Below are positions 1-7,764 of a stretch of DNA of 25,863 nt, piece after piece. The position numbers and the translations under genes are program-made. The stretch covers positions 1-25,863 of the forward strand of contig CAZJLO010000027.1 in NCBI GenBank assembly GCA_964547105.1, written 5' to 3'. The notes under the pieces were generated by a model. The model worked only from the letters and a program-made list of their open reading frames with translations. It had not been told where the DNA came from and did no database searches. Each line of letters starts with the position of its first letter. Within the stretch, counting starts at the first letter, position 1. This stretch comes from RXOA01 sp964547105. Lineage in GTDB: Bacteria; Bipolaricaulota; Bipolaricaulia; UBA7950; UBA9294.

Positions 1-3
1 ATA

Positions 4-112
4 GGCGGATCTACCCATCCAACCGGGATCCGCTGCACTAGGCGGATTCCGATCTAGGCGGGATCCGCCGCACTAGGCGGATCCACCCGTTCAAGCGGGA
101 TCCGCTGCACTA
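4..112. repeat. Three tandem hairpin-forming repeats (37, 35, 37 bp)
   Basis: Three adjacent units at 4-40, 41-75 and 76-112 each begin with GGCGGAT and end with GGGATCCGC, then TGCACTA or CGCACTA. In the first and third units the arms GCGGAT and ATCCGC pair, followed after a 3-nt bulge by CCC(G) pairing with (C)GGG, so each unit can fold into a stem-loop. The middle unit keeps the ends but has a different interior. The array lies downstream of the stop of the DUF1385 gene and may continue beyond the window edge. Function is not known. Confidence 0.8.
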
Positions 113-301
113 ATCCTCATCTCGACACCATTACAGAAACACACCGCTTGGTTCTCCGCTCCCTGTCCCAATCTCGCCGAACACAATCCGCCGCTGCATG
201 GACGGACTTGAAAGCGGAGCGGGAGAAACCACGGCAAGCAGCTGCGTCCAACCGAAGAAAACGACGAATCTTGGGACGGGGGGGCGGAGCGGATCGTTTG
301 C

Positions 302-1246
302 CTAGGAGGCGCAAGCGGTGTCAGGACTGGAATCGGGGATGCCGACGCTGTCAGCGTCGGCTGCAACACCGACCACCGCTTCGCTGTGGGCCGTCACCGG
401 TTCGGTGACATGCTTCAGGGATGCGATCGCCACTTCGAGCATGTCGTCGCTCGGCTCGGCTGTTGTCAGCCGCTGCAGCCACAATCCCGGGGCGCTGAAT
501 GCGCGGACCAAGCGGCGATCCGCATGGCGTCCTGTGTATTGGAGCACTTCGTACGAAACGCCGGCGACCACCGGGAGAAGGAGAATCCGCGACAGAAGTT
601 TCAGCCACAGAACCGGGTTTCCAGCAAGGGAAAAGACAAGGATCGCGATGACAAGAACGATCATCAGAAACGCCGTTCCGCAACGAGGATGAAGCGTGGT
701 GTACGTGCGCGCGTTGTCCACGGTCAGATCCAATCCGGCTTCATAGGCGTGAACCGTCTTGTGCTCCGCACCGTGATACTGGAACACGCGCTTGATCTCC
801 TTCATCCGGGAAATCGCAAACACGTACGCAAGAAACAGCACCAACCGGAACACGCCTTCGATTAGGTTGAATACGACCGAGTTCCCGACTCGCAACGATT
901 CGAAGCTGTTGACGACAAACAACGGCAACACGACGAAGACCCCGACCGCAATCGCAACGGCGACTATCATGGTGATTGCCGTGCCGCCTTTGCCAAGCTG
1001 TTCGTCTTCGGGGAACGCAAGCGACGCCGACAGATTCAACGCCTTGATTCCAAGAACCAGCATGCTGACAAAGCGGAACACGCCTCGGATCACCGGGACT
1101 TTGGAGAGACGTGGCAAGATCTGCTTCATCGGCAGATCGCGGACGACGATTTTTTGATCGTCCTGACGCCGAACGGCGACCGCAATGCGATCGCCGTTCT
1201 GCATCATGACCCCTTCAAGGACCGCTTGCCCGCCAACAGGCGGCAT
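302..1246 (-). CDS. DUF1385 (YqhQ-type) integral membrane protein
   Basis: A 314-residue membrane protein of the DUF1385 family (Bacillus YqhQ and relatives), whose biochemical role is not established. It starts with the family hallmark GGQAVLEGVMMQNG (residues 5-18). It then has hydrophobic segments near residues 90-115 and 130-150, the conserved block RMKEIKRVFQYHGAEHKT, then HPRCGTAFL and further hydrophobic helices. The acidic/alanine-rich tail of about 50 residues after the last helix is less conserved and probably cytoplasmic. The ATG at 1246 follows a GGAGGAG ribosome site and comes 3 nt after the rpmE stop, so the gene is the last one of the rpsI operon seen here. In many bacteria prfA follows this gene, but here repeats follow instead. 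Confidence 0.9.
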   Translation of the reverse strand: MPPVGGQAVLEGVMMQNGDRIAVAVRRQDDQKIVVRDLPMKQILPRLSKVPVIRGVFRFVSMLVLGIKALNLSASLAFPEDEQLGKGGTAITMIVAVAIAVGVFVVLPLFVVNSFESLRVGNSVVFNLIEGVFRLVLFLAYVFAISRMKEIKRVFQYHGAEHKTVHAYEAGLDLTVDNARTYTTLHPRCGTAFLMIVLVIAILVFSLAGNPVLWLKLLSRILLLPVVAGVSYEVLQYTGRHADRRLVRAFSAPGLWLQRLTTAEPSDDMLEVAIASLKHVTEPVTAHSEAVVGVAADADSVGIPDSSPDTACAS

Positions 1247-1249
1247 ACG

Positions 1250-1477
1250 CTAGTTCTCCTCCGCTTGATCTTTTCCGTACTTGCGGCGGAACCGTTCTAC
1301 GCGGCCCTCGGTGTCGATAAACCGTTCCTCACCCGTGAAGAACGGATGGCACTTGGAGCAAATATCGACATGCACGTCTTGCACTGTGGACAGCGTCTCA
1401 AATTCGGACCCACAACCACAGCGAATCACGGCCTTCTTCATCTCGGGATGAATGTCCTTTTTCACCGGATCCTCCAC
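1250..1477 (-). CDS. rpmE: 50S ribosomal protein L31
   Basis: A 75-residue L31 of the zinc-binding (C+) type. It contains KKDIHPEMKKAVIRCGCGSE near the N-terminus and VDICSKCHPFFTG in the middle; the CxC and CxxC pairs are the expected zinc ligands. The protein sits on the large subunit at the central protuberance. The start is a GTG at 1477 that shares its first base with the rpsI stop (TAGTG on the minus strand), so translation is probably coupled to rpsI. The usual L31 start would be at the MKKDIHP position, so the first four or five residues are an extension or the product of this coupled GTG. Confidence 0.95.
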   Translation of the reverse strand: MEDPVKKDIHPEMKKAVIRCGCGSEFETLSTVQDVHVDICSKCHPFFTGEERFIDTEGRVERFRRKYGKDQAEEN

Positions 1478-1920
1478 TAACGCTTGGAGTACTGCTCGCT
1501 CTTGCGGGCCTTTCGGCGTCCGTACTTCTTCCGCTCGACTTCCCGCGGATCCCGCTTGAGACAGCCGGCCTTCTTCAAAGGCGCCCTGTACTCCTCCGTG
1601 ATGCCGGTCAGCGCACGTGCGATTCCCAGCTTCACGGCCTCAAGCTGACCGGTATACCCGCCACCGCGAACTCTCGCCATGACATTGAACCGTCCAACGG
1701 TTCCTGTAAGGTAGAACGGCTCTTTCAGCGTCTTCTCAAGATGGTCGGACGCGTTCAGAAACTGGGCGAAATACTCCTCCGCCGGTCGCTTGTTGATCGT
1801 CATCGTTCCATTTCCCTCGCTCAAATAGACGCGAGCCGTGGACCGTTTTCGCCGCCCGATCGCGTGCATGTATTTGCCTACACGCTTGGGCAATCTCTTC
1901 TGGATGCCGTTCTCAACCAC
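1477..1920 (-). CDS. rpsI: 30S ribosomal protein S9
   Basis: A 147-residue S9, slightly longer than the usual 130 because of an N-terminal extension of about 18 residues before HAIGRRKRSTARVYL. Other family signatures are GNGTMTINKRPAEEYF, GGGYTGQLEAVKLGIARAL and the basic C-terminal tail ending in KARKSEQYSKR, which contacts P-site tRNA. The start is a GTG at 1920 with a strong AGGAGG eight bases upstream. A promoter with a perfect TTGACA lies at 1974-2003. S9 is normally co-transcribed downstream of rplM (L13), but no L13-like reading frame precedes it here. Confidence 0.95.
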   Translation of the reverse strand: MVENGIQKRLPKRVGKYMHAIGRRKRSTARVYLSEGNGTMTINKRPAEEYFAQFLNASDHLEKTLKEPFYLTGTVGRFNVMARVRGGGYTGQLEAVKLGIARALTGITEEYRAPLKKAGCLKRDPREVERKKYGRRKARKSEQYSKR

Positions 1921-2269
1921 GAACGAAACCTCCTGGATTCGCTATTGCTTACATCAAGAATGAATGCGCCGGGATGGTATCGCAATAGCATTCGACATGT
2001 CAATCATGGCTCGGCGCGTGTTCTTCTCACGAATGCCTGACAACGTTATCCCATTCTCCGGGGTTTCGCAACACCCATCCCTTGGGGGACATGGTCGAAT
2101 GGAGCACCGCCACATCCTGGATCCGGAGCGGCAAGTCTTCCCGCCACACAACGCCCAAACCCGACATCGCTCGACTGGCACCCGCTGCCGATCAAGCATC
2201 GTCTTCATGTGCCGTCTTTCGGACGCATTGAGCCGTACCTCGCGCTCCCGAAGCCGATCGCCGCCGCTG
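1921..2269. other. Intergenic region between PPOX gene and rpsI
   Basis: This 349-bp stretch holds the rpsI promoter. I see no L13 (rplM) coding sequence on either strand, and the short open frames here have no recognisable protein features. No clear terminator for the PPOX gene is visible. Confidence 0.6.
1974..2003 (-). promoter_or_regulatory. Sigma-70-type promoter of the rpsI-rpmE-DUF1385 operon
   Basis: On the minus strand a perfect -35 TTGACA (2003-1998) is separated by 18 bp from TACCAT (1979-1974). This leaves a leader of about 45 nt before the rpsI ribosome site. The -10 matches TANNNT and is identical to that of the tRNA-His promoter at 17392-17397. Confidence 0.65.
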
Positions 2270-2707
2270 CTAGCTCATGTGAACGATGAACGTCTGCGCA
2301 TCCTTCTCTCCGGGGCGGAGGTATTCGATCTCCACGCGGCGAATCCGAAGCAGCGTGTAGTTCAGATCATCAGGACCCGACCAGCCATCTCCGAAGTAGC
2401 CGAACATCTCTCCGATCTTTCGCCGCAGTGCTTCGTCATAGACAGCCGCGGCCATTCCGGCGATGCGGACGTAGCCGTTGCAGGGCTCGTTGCCCAACGG
2501 GATGCAGACTTCCACATTGGGGTTGCGCCGAATCTGTCTGGCTTTCTGGCTGCGGGTTCCCGTGGCGATCCAGAACTTCTCATCGACATTGAGAAGAGTC
2601 ACCGGCCGAACACGCGGTTGAACATCCTCCGCCGTCGCGAGGTACGCGCATTGGGCATCCTTCAGATGCTCCCAGACTTCCTGTCGAACCTGTTCCTGAC
2701 TGTGCAT
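2270..2707 (-). CDS. Pyridoxamine 5'-phosphate oxidase-type flavin split-barrel protein
   Basis: A 145-residue protein with the compact layout of the PPOX-like FMN/F420-binding split barrel. The N-terminal helix is followed by AYLATAEDVQPRVRPVTLL, WIATGTRSQKARQIRRNPNV, an acidic-hydrophobic strand EVCIPLG, GYVRIAGMAAAV and a C-terminal strand RVEIEYLRPGE. This matches the small stand-alone members annotated as general stress or PPOX-class proteins, and the K-x-x-Q-I-RRNPNVE block is typical. The start ATG at 2707 has AAGGAGA seven bases upstream. The substrate cannot be read from the sequence. The CofE-like gene at 19483 makes F420 as cofactor conceivable, but FMN is equally possible. Confidence 0.85.
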   Translation of the reverse strand: MHSQEQVRQEVWEHLKDAQCAYLATAEDVQPRVRPVTLLNVDEKFWIATGTRSQKARQIRRNPNVEVCIPLGNEPCNGYVRIAGMAAAVYDEALRRKIGEMFGYFGDGWSGPDDLNYTLLRIRRVEIEYLRPGEKDAQTFIVHMS

Positions 2708-2784
2708 CGTCGTCTCTCCTTAGTCTTACGCCGTGATCGATGCCCATCTCCGCGAACGCGGGTTCGCGCTCAAAGCCGGCTCGA

Positions 2785-3594
2785 TCACTCCGGCGCCGGC
2801 CGGGTCTCCTCCACATCGGGCGCCTGATCGCAGCCAGCACCGGCATTCGCCCGCTCCAGACGGAACGAACTTTCTTCCCATGCGGGGATTCCAGCCGATC
2901 CGGCGGCAAGAAGAAACGAGGTTGCCCCAATCACAACTTGCTCGTCCTCCCATTCGATCCGCCCAGAGATCGAGTCGCCGCCACGTTCGACCAATCCGAT
3001 CAGCCTGTAGCGAATCCGCTGGACTACGTACACCTGTCCGCGTATCAACCCAAGCAGATCGACCTCCACCGTCATTCCTGGATGCCCATCGCCGTCCTGA
3101 TCGATGATTCGAGGATCGCCGATCGCCGTGGGGAGGAGATCTTGCCCCGGATCATCAAGAACCGCCCCGCGAACTTCCACATACCATTCCTGCTCGAAAC
3201 CGACAAGCGTCGAACCGGCGGATACATCAAGCCGGGCGTACCGATCTCCCGAGGCGAGCGAGCGGACAAACGCTTGCGGGAACACCATCTCCAATCCACG
3301 GATAGCCGTCCGGACCCCGGCGCTGCAGTAGGCGGCATGAAGCAGAAGCTGCGATCCGCTCTGCACGATTTCGACCCGCATGACCGCCGTGGTTTCCCGT
3401 CTTTGTTCACCGAAGATCGGCATTTCAGCACGATCCACGAACCGCTGAACCTCCCACCAGCTTCCGCCAAGATCCATATCGGCCGGCAGCGCACCGTGTG
3501 CATCGTCGCCGGCAAGCCCCATCCCCGGAAGGAGCACAAGCAGAAGGGCGAGAGCAAGCGTCAGTCCGCCAATCACTTTCTTGTTTGCAGCCAT
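2785..3594 (-). CDS. Exported protein of unknown function with a DxDxDG motif
   Basis: I do not recognise a family. The 269-residue protein begins with a classical signal peptide: KK followed by a hydrophobic run GLTLALALLLVLLPGMGLAG, with likely cleavage after residues 28-30. The mature part looks beta-rich and carries IIDQDGDGHPGMTVEVDL at about residues 160-177. This DxDxDG loop resembles the calcium loop of EF-hand or dockerin-like repeats. Two cysteines (in AAYCSAGV and GAGCDQAP) could form a disulfide outside the membrane. The ATG at 3594 lacks a convincing ribosome site, so the start is chosen because it precedes the signal peptide directly. It lies upstream of the PPOX gene on the same strand with a 77-bp gap. 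Confidence 0.7.
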   Translation of the reverse strand: MAANKKVIGGLTLALALLLVLLPGMGLAGDDAHGALPADMDLGGSWWEVQRFVDRAEMPIFGEQRRETTAVMRVEIVQSGSQLLLHAAYCSAGVRTAIRGLEMVFPQAFVRSLASGDRYARLDVSAGSTLVGFEQEWYVEVRGAVLDDPGQDLLPTAIGDPRIIDQDGDGHPGMTVEVDLLGLIRGQVYVVQRIRYRLIGLVERGGDSISGRIEWEDEQVVIGATSFLLAAGSAGIPAWEESSFRLERANAGAGCDQAPDVEETRPAPE

Positions 3595-3802
3595 AGATCG
3601 CAGTGTGAACGGAACCGCCGCGCCCGGTCAAGAACAACCGCTGACGCAGTTCCATGGAAGCCGCCGGTGCAGCAACATCGTTCTCGGATTCGAATCCCGA
3701 TCACGGAACTCTTCGATGACAGACGTTGAGCCAAGCAGAGATTGGATTCCTCTTACGCCATTCACATAGCATGATGCGAGGGTTGCTGAGAGGCCAACTG
3801 GG

Positions 3803-3832
3803 TTGTCAGCGCCGCCATTGATCGCGTACGGT
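3803..3832 (+). promoter_or_regulatory. Possible promoter of the acyl-CoA synthetase gene
   Basis: TTGTCA at 3803-3808, an 18-bp spacer and TACGGT at 3827-3832 fit the TTGNCA/TANNNT pattern of the better promoters in this window. The start codon lies about 32 nt after the predicted transcription start. Confidence 0.4.
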
Positions 3833-3870
3833 GGTTGCGGACACCTAGGGGAAGAAACAAAGGAGACGCC

Positions 3871-5532
3871 GTGGCCTACCCGACCCTGAACGAGTTATTC
3901 GAGCGAACGATCCGCCGTTTCCCGGACCGGATCGCAATCCGCAACACGACCGTCTGCCTGGGCGAACCAGAGGAGATCTCGTACGCTGATTTGGGGCGCG
4001 AAGTTTCGCAGCTCACCGCCGCTTTGGCCGCACAGGGCGTCGGAGCCGGGGATCGCGTCGCCATCTCTTCTCCCCCCCGGATCCGTTTCGCAACCGTGGC
4101 CATGGCCGCCATGCGATGCGGGGCTTGGTTCGTGCCGCTCGACCCGGCGCTTGCCGCTCCCGAGGCAAAGACGCTGCTGGATCACTGCAAGCCAATGCTG
4201 ACGTTTGCCCCCGCCTCATCCCACGATCGTCTTCCCGAAGGGCTTCGCATTGTCGATCTTGATGATACGCCGACAGCCGCGCTCACGTACGGATCGCTGC
4301 TTCAAAACGGTGCCTCCGCGTTAGATGGGATCGATCCATTGGAGGAGCGCCTCTCCGAGGATGACATCGCCATTCTGGCGTACACATCGGGGACAACGGG
4401 CGATCCCAAAGGAGTGATGCTCTCCCACGGCAACATCGCCGCCGACCTCGTCGAAGGGACCAAGGTCATCCCTGTCAATCCAGACGACGTGTTCCTGTTT
4501 GTCGCTCCATGGCACCATATCATGGGCCTGACGACCGGCTTGTTCTTGCCGTTGTTCGCCGGCGCGACTGCCATGCACAGCAGCGATTTCCGGCGGATCG
4601 CCGAGTTGATGCAGACTCATGGCGTGACCATCTTCGCCGCAGTCCCCAAGCTGTACCACGCCATGTTCGAGAAGCTGATGACCAAGGTCACCGGGTCGTG
4701 GACCGGGCGTGTCCTGTGGCGCGTCGCCCCGCGCCTCGTCGGCCGCCAGATCAAGCACAAGGTCACCGGCTCCCGCTTGAGGTTCTTCGTGTCTGGGTCG
4801 GCGCCCCTTTCTGCGGAAGTTGCGCAAGGGTTCCGCCGTATGGGAATCGGCATGATGGAGGGCTACGGGTTGACGGAAACCTCACCTGTGATCTGTCTCA
4901 CCGACCCGTATCGCGGTCTGCCGGGCTCAGTCGGTTCGGCGATCCCCTCGGTCGAGACACGGATCGTCGATGAGCGCCCCGACGGGGTGGGCGAGCTTCT
5001 TGTGCGCGGGCCGATCGTAATGGCCGGTTACTACCACAACGAGGAAGCGACAAGACGTGTGATCGAAGATGATGGTTGGTTCCATACCGGCGACCTCGCC
5101 ACCATCGACCAGACGGGGAATGTCTTTCTGAAGGGACGGGCCAAGAACGTCATCGTTCTCGATTCCGGCAAGAACATCTATCCGGAAGAACTCGAGTGGC
5201 AGATCGGCCGTGTCCCCTACGTCGAGGAAGTTCTCGTTCGTGCGGCACTACACCAAGGTCGCGTCGCCCTTGAAGCCGTGATCTTCCCGAATCGGGAACG
5301 TATGCACAATGAAGGGCTGGAGGATTCGGATCATGAGCGACTGCTCGATCGCTTGTGGGCGGCGATCCGCGAACGACAGAAGCAACTGGCGCCGTACAAA
5401 CGCCTGCGAAGCCGCTCCCAGCTGCTGCTTACCAACCATCCGTTCCCTAAGACCGGCAGCCTGGACATCAAGCGATACTTGCTCGATCGCGAACGCGAAC
5501 GAAAGGATCGCTTGTCTCGCTCGAATGGCTAA
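3871..5532 (+). CDS. AMP-forming acyl-CoA synthetase (fatty acid-CoA ligase type)
   Basis: A 553-residue member of the ANL adenylating family. It is expected to activate a carboxylic acid with ATP to an acyl-adenylate and transfer it to CoA. The P-loop-like signature YTSGTTGDPKG is at about residues 171-181, the aromatic/acid motif GYGLTETSP at about 331, and WFHTGDLA at about 403. The hinge and C-terminal domain carry GKNIYPEELE, and the catalytic lysine is probably in the KTGSLDIKRY segment near the end. The PWHHIMGL and ILSHGN-like blocks favour medium- or long-chain fatty acids over acetate. The GTG at 3871 is preferred because AAAGGAG lies 5 nt before it; an upstream TTG has no ribosome site. 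The gene converges on the PrsW-like gene with only 27 bp between stops. Confidence 0.92.
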   Translation: MAYPTLNELFERTIRRFPDRIAIRNTTVCLGEPEEISYADLGREVSQLTAALAAQGVGAGDRVAISSPPRIRFATVAMAAMRCGAWFVPLDPALAAPEAKTLLDHCKPMLTFAPASSHDRLPEGLRIVDLDDTPTAALTYGSLLQNGASALDGIDPLEERLSEDDIAILAYTSGTTGDPKGVMLSHGNIAADLVEGTKVIPVNPDDVFLFVAPWHHIMGLTTGLFLPLFAGATAMHSSDFRRIAELMQTHGVTIFAAVPKLYHAMFEKLMTKVTGSWTGRVLWRVAPRLVGRQIKHKVTGSRLRFFVSGSAPLSAEVAQGFRRMGIGMMEGYGLTETSPVICLTDPYRGLPGSVGSAIPSVETRIVDERPDGVGELLVRGPIVMAGYYHNEEATRRVIEDDGWFHTGDLATIDQTGNVFLKGRAKNVIVLDSGKNIYPEELEWQIGRVPYVEEVLVRAALHQGRVALEAVIFPNRERMHNEGLEDSDHERLLDRLWAAIRERQKQLAPYKRLRSRSQLLLTNHPFPKTGSLDIKRYLLDRERERKDRLSRSNG

Positions 5533-5559
5533 GGCGTCGACAAAGCGGTCATCAGCGTC

Positions 5560-6291
5560 TCAGTCCGCATGTGCAAGCCGAAACACGCGCATTAGGCGAT
5601 AGACCGCAATCAGTGTCACCGCGACCAACAGCGCGAACAACGTCACGATCAGCGGAGTCAGGTCGCTGCCGGAATGGAGTTGGAGATAACTGACCTCGAC
5701 CATGCCCAAAACGGCGAAGCCATAGCCACCATGAAGGAGCACCGCCTGGACCCACACCGGCCAGATCCTCCGGCCATTCGGCGCTCCGGCGCGGCGCGCC
5801 GCCAGAGCATATCCGATCATGGCTCCCGCGGTCGTCTGGACAAGGATCCCGGGACAGGCCCGCAGGACTGCCGTCGCCCATCCACCCTCAACCGCCAAGT
5901 AGAACGCGCTCTCGATTGCCGCAAGCCCAAGCGCAACCGCAGATCCGAGACGTGCGCCGTCTATCGGCCCGAACACAGGATGCCGGGATCGTCCTCGCCC
6001 AACCCGGTTGATGCAGACAGCAACAATCACCAGCTTGCCTAATTCGGCCGGCACGGCGGAACTGACCAACCCTCGATAGAGAGATGCCTGGAGCGGTCCA
6101 AGTGTCTCCGGCATGACAAGCGCGAGAAGAAGCATGATCCCGCCCACCGGGAACCCCGCCACGAGCCCCAGGGCCAGCGCCTCGATCCCACGGCGCCGTT
6201 GCTTGGGCTCCGCATTGCGCAGCAACAGAATCCAGACCATCGCCATGACCGCAGCACCCGTGATCGCAGCTCCGCCCAATTGGATGTTCAT
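5560..6291 (-). CDS. PrsW-like intramembrane protease family protein, probably catalytically altered
   Basis: A 243-residue polytopic membrane protein with about seven hydrophobic segments. Its motif order follows the PrsW/YhfC-type glutamic protease superfamily (CPBP-like fold). PAELGK (81-86) aligns with the EExxK motif, GLAAIESAFYL (122-132) with the FxxxEN-type motif, QTTAGAMIGYAL (152-163) with the HxxxTxxxGY motif, and LLHGGYGF (185-192) with the last HGxxNF motif. The first glutamate of EExxK is Ala82 and the histidine of the third motif appears to be Gln152, so proteolysis may be lost or the family assignment may be distant. The ATG at 6291 has GGGAGGAG directly upstream; a much longer upstream frame has no membrane or ribosome-site support. 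Confidence 0.7.
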   Translation of the reverse strand: MNIQLGGAAITGAAVMAMVWILLLRNAEPKQRRRGIEALALGLVAGFPVGGIMLLLALVMPETLGPLQASLYRGLVSSAVPAELGKLVIVAVCINRVGRGRSRHPVFGPIDGARLGSAVALGLAAIESAFYLAVEGGWATAVLRACPGILVQTTAGAMIGYALAARRAGAPNGRRIWPVWVQAVLLHGGYGFAVLGMVEVSYLQLHSGSDLTPLIVTLFALLVAVTLIAVYRLMRVFRLAHAD

Positions 6292-6929
6292 TGACTCCTC
6301 CCTGCAGACTCTTGAGCGCGGACGTCTCGCGACTGTCTGGCACCAGCTCGGCAGAGCCAATGTTGACCACGCACCGCAGTGGCTTGCTCGTGTGGAAGCG
6401 TCCGGTGCGTGGGATCGTACGGAAATGGCACCTGATAAACCAATCGAAGATTCCCGCCGACCGGCCGAACGAGAGAAAGCGCGTCTCTCCGATCGCGAGA
6501 GGTCGTCGATCGTCACACGGACCGATGCCTACTCTCACGCCCGCCTCACCCCGATTCGCGATCCCCAATCGTGTTGCGAGGAGCCGCATCGCCGGCTTGG
6601 CGAAGAAAGTCTGACGGGCGCCGGTCGCTCGGAAGCGTCTCGACACCCGTCATAGGCAGGAATAGGGTGGAGCGGCCCGCATCAACGGACCGCACCGTGG
6701 CGGAATCCGTCCCGCTACAAGAGCAGACCGGATAGCTTTTCCACGCGGTGATAGCGCTCTGAGAATCGAGCGTCATCCCGCCAAATCGCCAGGCATGACC
6801 GCCGGTTTGCCAGCGATTTCAAATGGTCGGGGCAGGCGACTCTGTCGTGTGCGGAGAGCTGTGTGGTCATGGTTGTGCGACTGGTGATAGCAATGTTCAT
6901 GCTGTCAGGAGCCCTCCCACCCCGCATTA
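6292..6929. other. Long gap without a supported gene
   Basis: Of the open frames here, the best is a 72-codon minus-strand frame (6933-6715) whose ATG overlaps the TetR stop as ATGA. It encodes a basic, histidine- and arginine-containing product I do not recognise and has no good ribosome site apart from possible coupling. The rest looks non-coding or decayed. No RNA gene or mobile element is visible. Confidence 0.5.
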
Positions 6930-7562
6930 TCATCTTTGCTCGGTCGTTTCCGTGTCCGGTGCGGTCGTATCGGCTCTGCCGAAGTCATCCGGTCGCAATG
7001 CTTGCCACGCCATCGTCGCCAGCTGCTCCGGGCCTCTCTTCATCAGATGTTCGGAGGCCGGCCCGGCCAGCGCACGACCGGTGACCGCTTCCCCCATTCC
7101 GATCAGTGCCGTCGCCGCAACCGTCGGATCGCACGAGCGGATGGTTCCTTTTCGGACGCCGGACTCGATCAAGTCGGCAACATACTCCAGCAACTCTTCG
7201 CGAAGCTGCTGGACCTCCTTGCGCAGCCTTGGCGTCTCCGGAACCCGCAAGTGAAGCACAAGCTGCTCCGCCCGTCCGTATTCCTCGGCCATCTCAAACA
7301 ACAGGATCACCGCACTGCGCACCAGGTCTTCGGTGGATGGGTTCTCAAGCCTCTTGGCCTCGATCATCTCTTTGCGGCGGCCATACTCGCGACGAACGAT
7401 CGCCAGGTAGATGTCTTCCTTCGAGGGGAAGTAATGATAGATCGCCCCAGTGGAAACACGCGCCGCCGTCGCAATGTCACGCATCGTACAGGTATGGAAC
7501 CCCTTCCGCGCGAAGAGCTTGGCAGCACTTCGCACGATCTTCTCTTCCAGACTCTGTTTCAT
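6930..7562 (-). CDS. TetR-family transcriptional regulator
   Basis: A 210-residue TetR/AcrR-type repressor. The N-terminal helix-turn-helix is clear: EKIVRSAAKLFARKGF, then TMRDIATAARVSTGAIYHYF and PSKEDIYLAIV (residues 7-56). The remaining all-helical part is the ligand-binding and dimer domain, and the C-terminal 20 residues are polar and probably disordered. Two strong palindromes with the same core sequence lie between the promoter and the start codon, which implies autorepression. The divergent C45-type hydrolase gene and the acyl-CoA synthetase further left are possible targets. The ribosome site is weak (AAATGG), and the ATG at 7562 is the only start that keeps the full domain. Confidence 0.93.
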   Translation of the reverse strand: MKQSLEEKIVRSAAKLFARKGFHTCTMRDIATAARVSTGAIYHYFPSKEDIYLAIVRREYGRRKEMIEAKRLENPSTEDLVRSAVILLFEMAEEYGRAEQLVLHLRVPETPRLRKEVQQLREELLEYVADLIESGVRKGTIRSCDPTVAATALIGMGEAVTGRALAGPASEHLMKRGPEQLATMAWQALRPDDFGRADTTAPDTETTEQR

Positions 7563-7577
7563 AGTGCGCCATTTCCG

Positions 7578-7591
7578 AACGAACGTTCGTT
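7578..7591. promoter_or_regulatory. TetR operator 1 (perfect 14-bp palindrome)
   Basis: AACGAACGTTCGTT is a perfect palindrome centred between 7584 and 7585. It lies 16 bp upstream of the TetR start codon and downstream of the predicted transcription start. It shares the GAACG/CGTTC half-sites with operator 2. Confidence 0.75.
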
Positions 7592-7596
7592 TTAAA

Positions 7597-7612
7597 CCGA
7601 ACGCTCGTTCGG
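7597..7612. promoter_or_regulatory. TetR operator 2 (CCGAACG-CT-CGTTCGG)
   Basis: Seven-bp arms that are exact reverse complements flank a 2-bp centre at 7604/7605. The centre is exactly 20 bp, about two helical turns, from that of operator 1, so two dimers could bind on the same face of the DNA. The site coincides with the predicted transcription start of the TetR gene. Confidence 0.78.
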
Positions 7613-7618
7613 ATTCCG

Positions 7619-7647
7619 AGGATACGCAATCCAGTCACCTTCGTCAA
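7619..7647 (-). promoter_or_regulatory. Promoter of the TetR gene
   Basis: On the minus strand TTGACG (7647-7642), a 17-bp spacer and TATCCT (7624-7619) form a good vegetative promoter. The predicted start near 7612 falls at the edge of operator 2, so bound repressor would block open-complex formation or early elongation. Confidence 0.6.
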
Positions 7648-7694
7648 CCCCGCGGCGGCAATCACCCGATTGTGTCACGAGCGGGCGCCGACAT

Positions 7695-7722
7695 GTGACA
7701 AGCCGCACATACGCCGTAAACT
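7695..7722 (+). promoter_or_regulatory. Possible promoter of the C45-type hydrolase gene
   Basis: GTGACA at 7695-7700 (five of six -35 bases), a 16-bp spacer and TAAACT at 7717-7722. The leader to the start codon is about 36 nt. GTGACA is also the right arm of an inverted repeat with TGTCAC at 7673-7678 (16 bp between), which could be a second regulatory site. Confidence 0.4.
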
Positions 7723-7764
7723 CCCATCATCCCAAGGTCGGCTGTCGTCGCACGGAGGATTCGG

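Noticed and set aside
1954..2208. Possible rplM (L13) upstream of rpsI
   Set aside because: The frame has no L13 motifs, is too short, and its composition does not resemble a ribosomal protein.
3686..3697. Palindrome GGATTCGAATCC as a tRNA T arm
   Set aside because: No matching acceptor, D or anticodon arms surround it.
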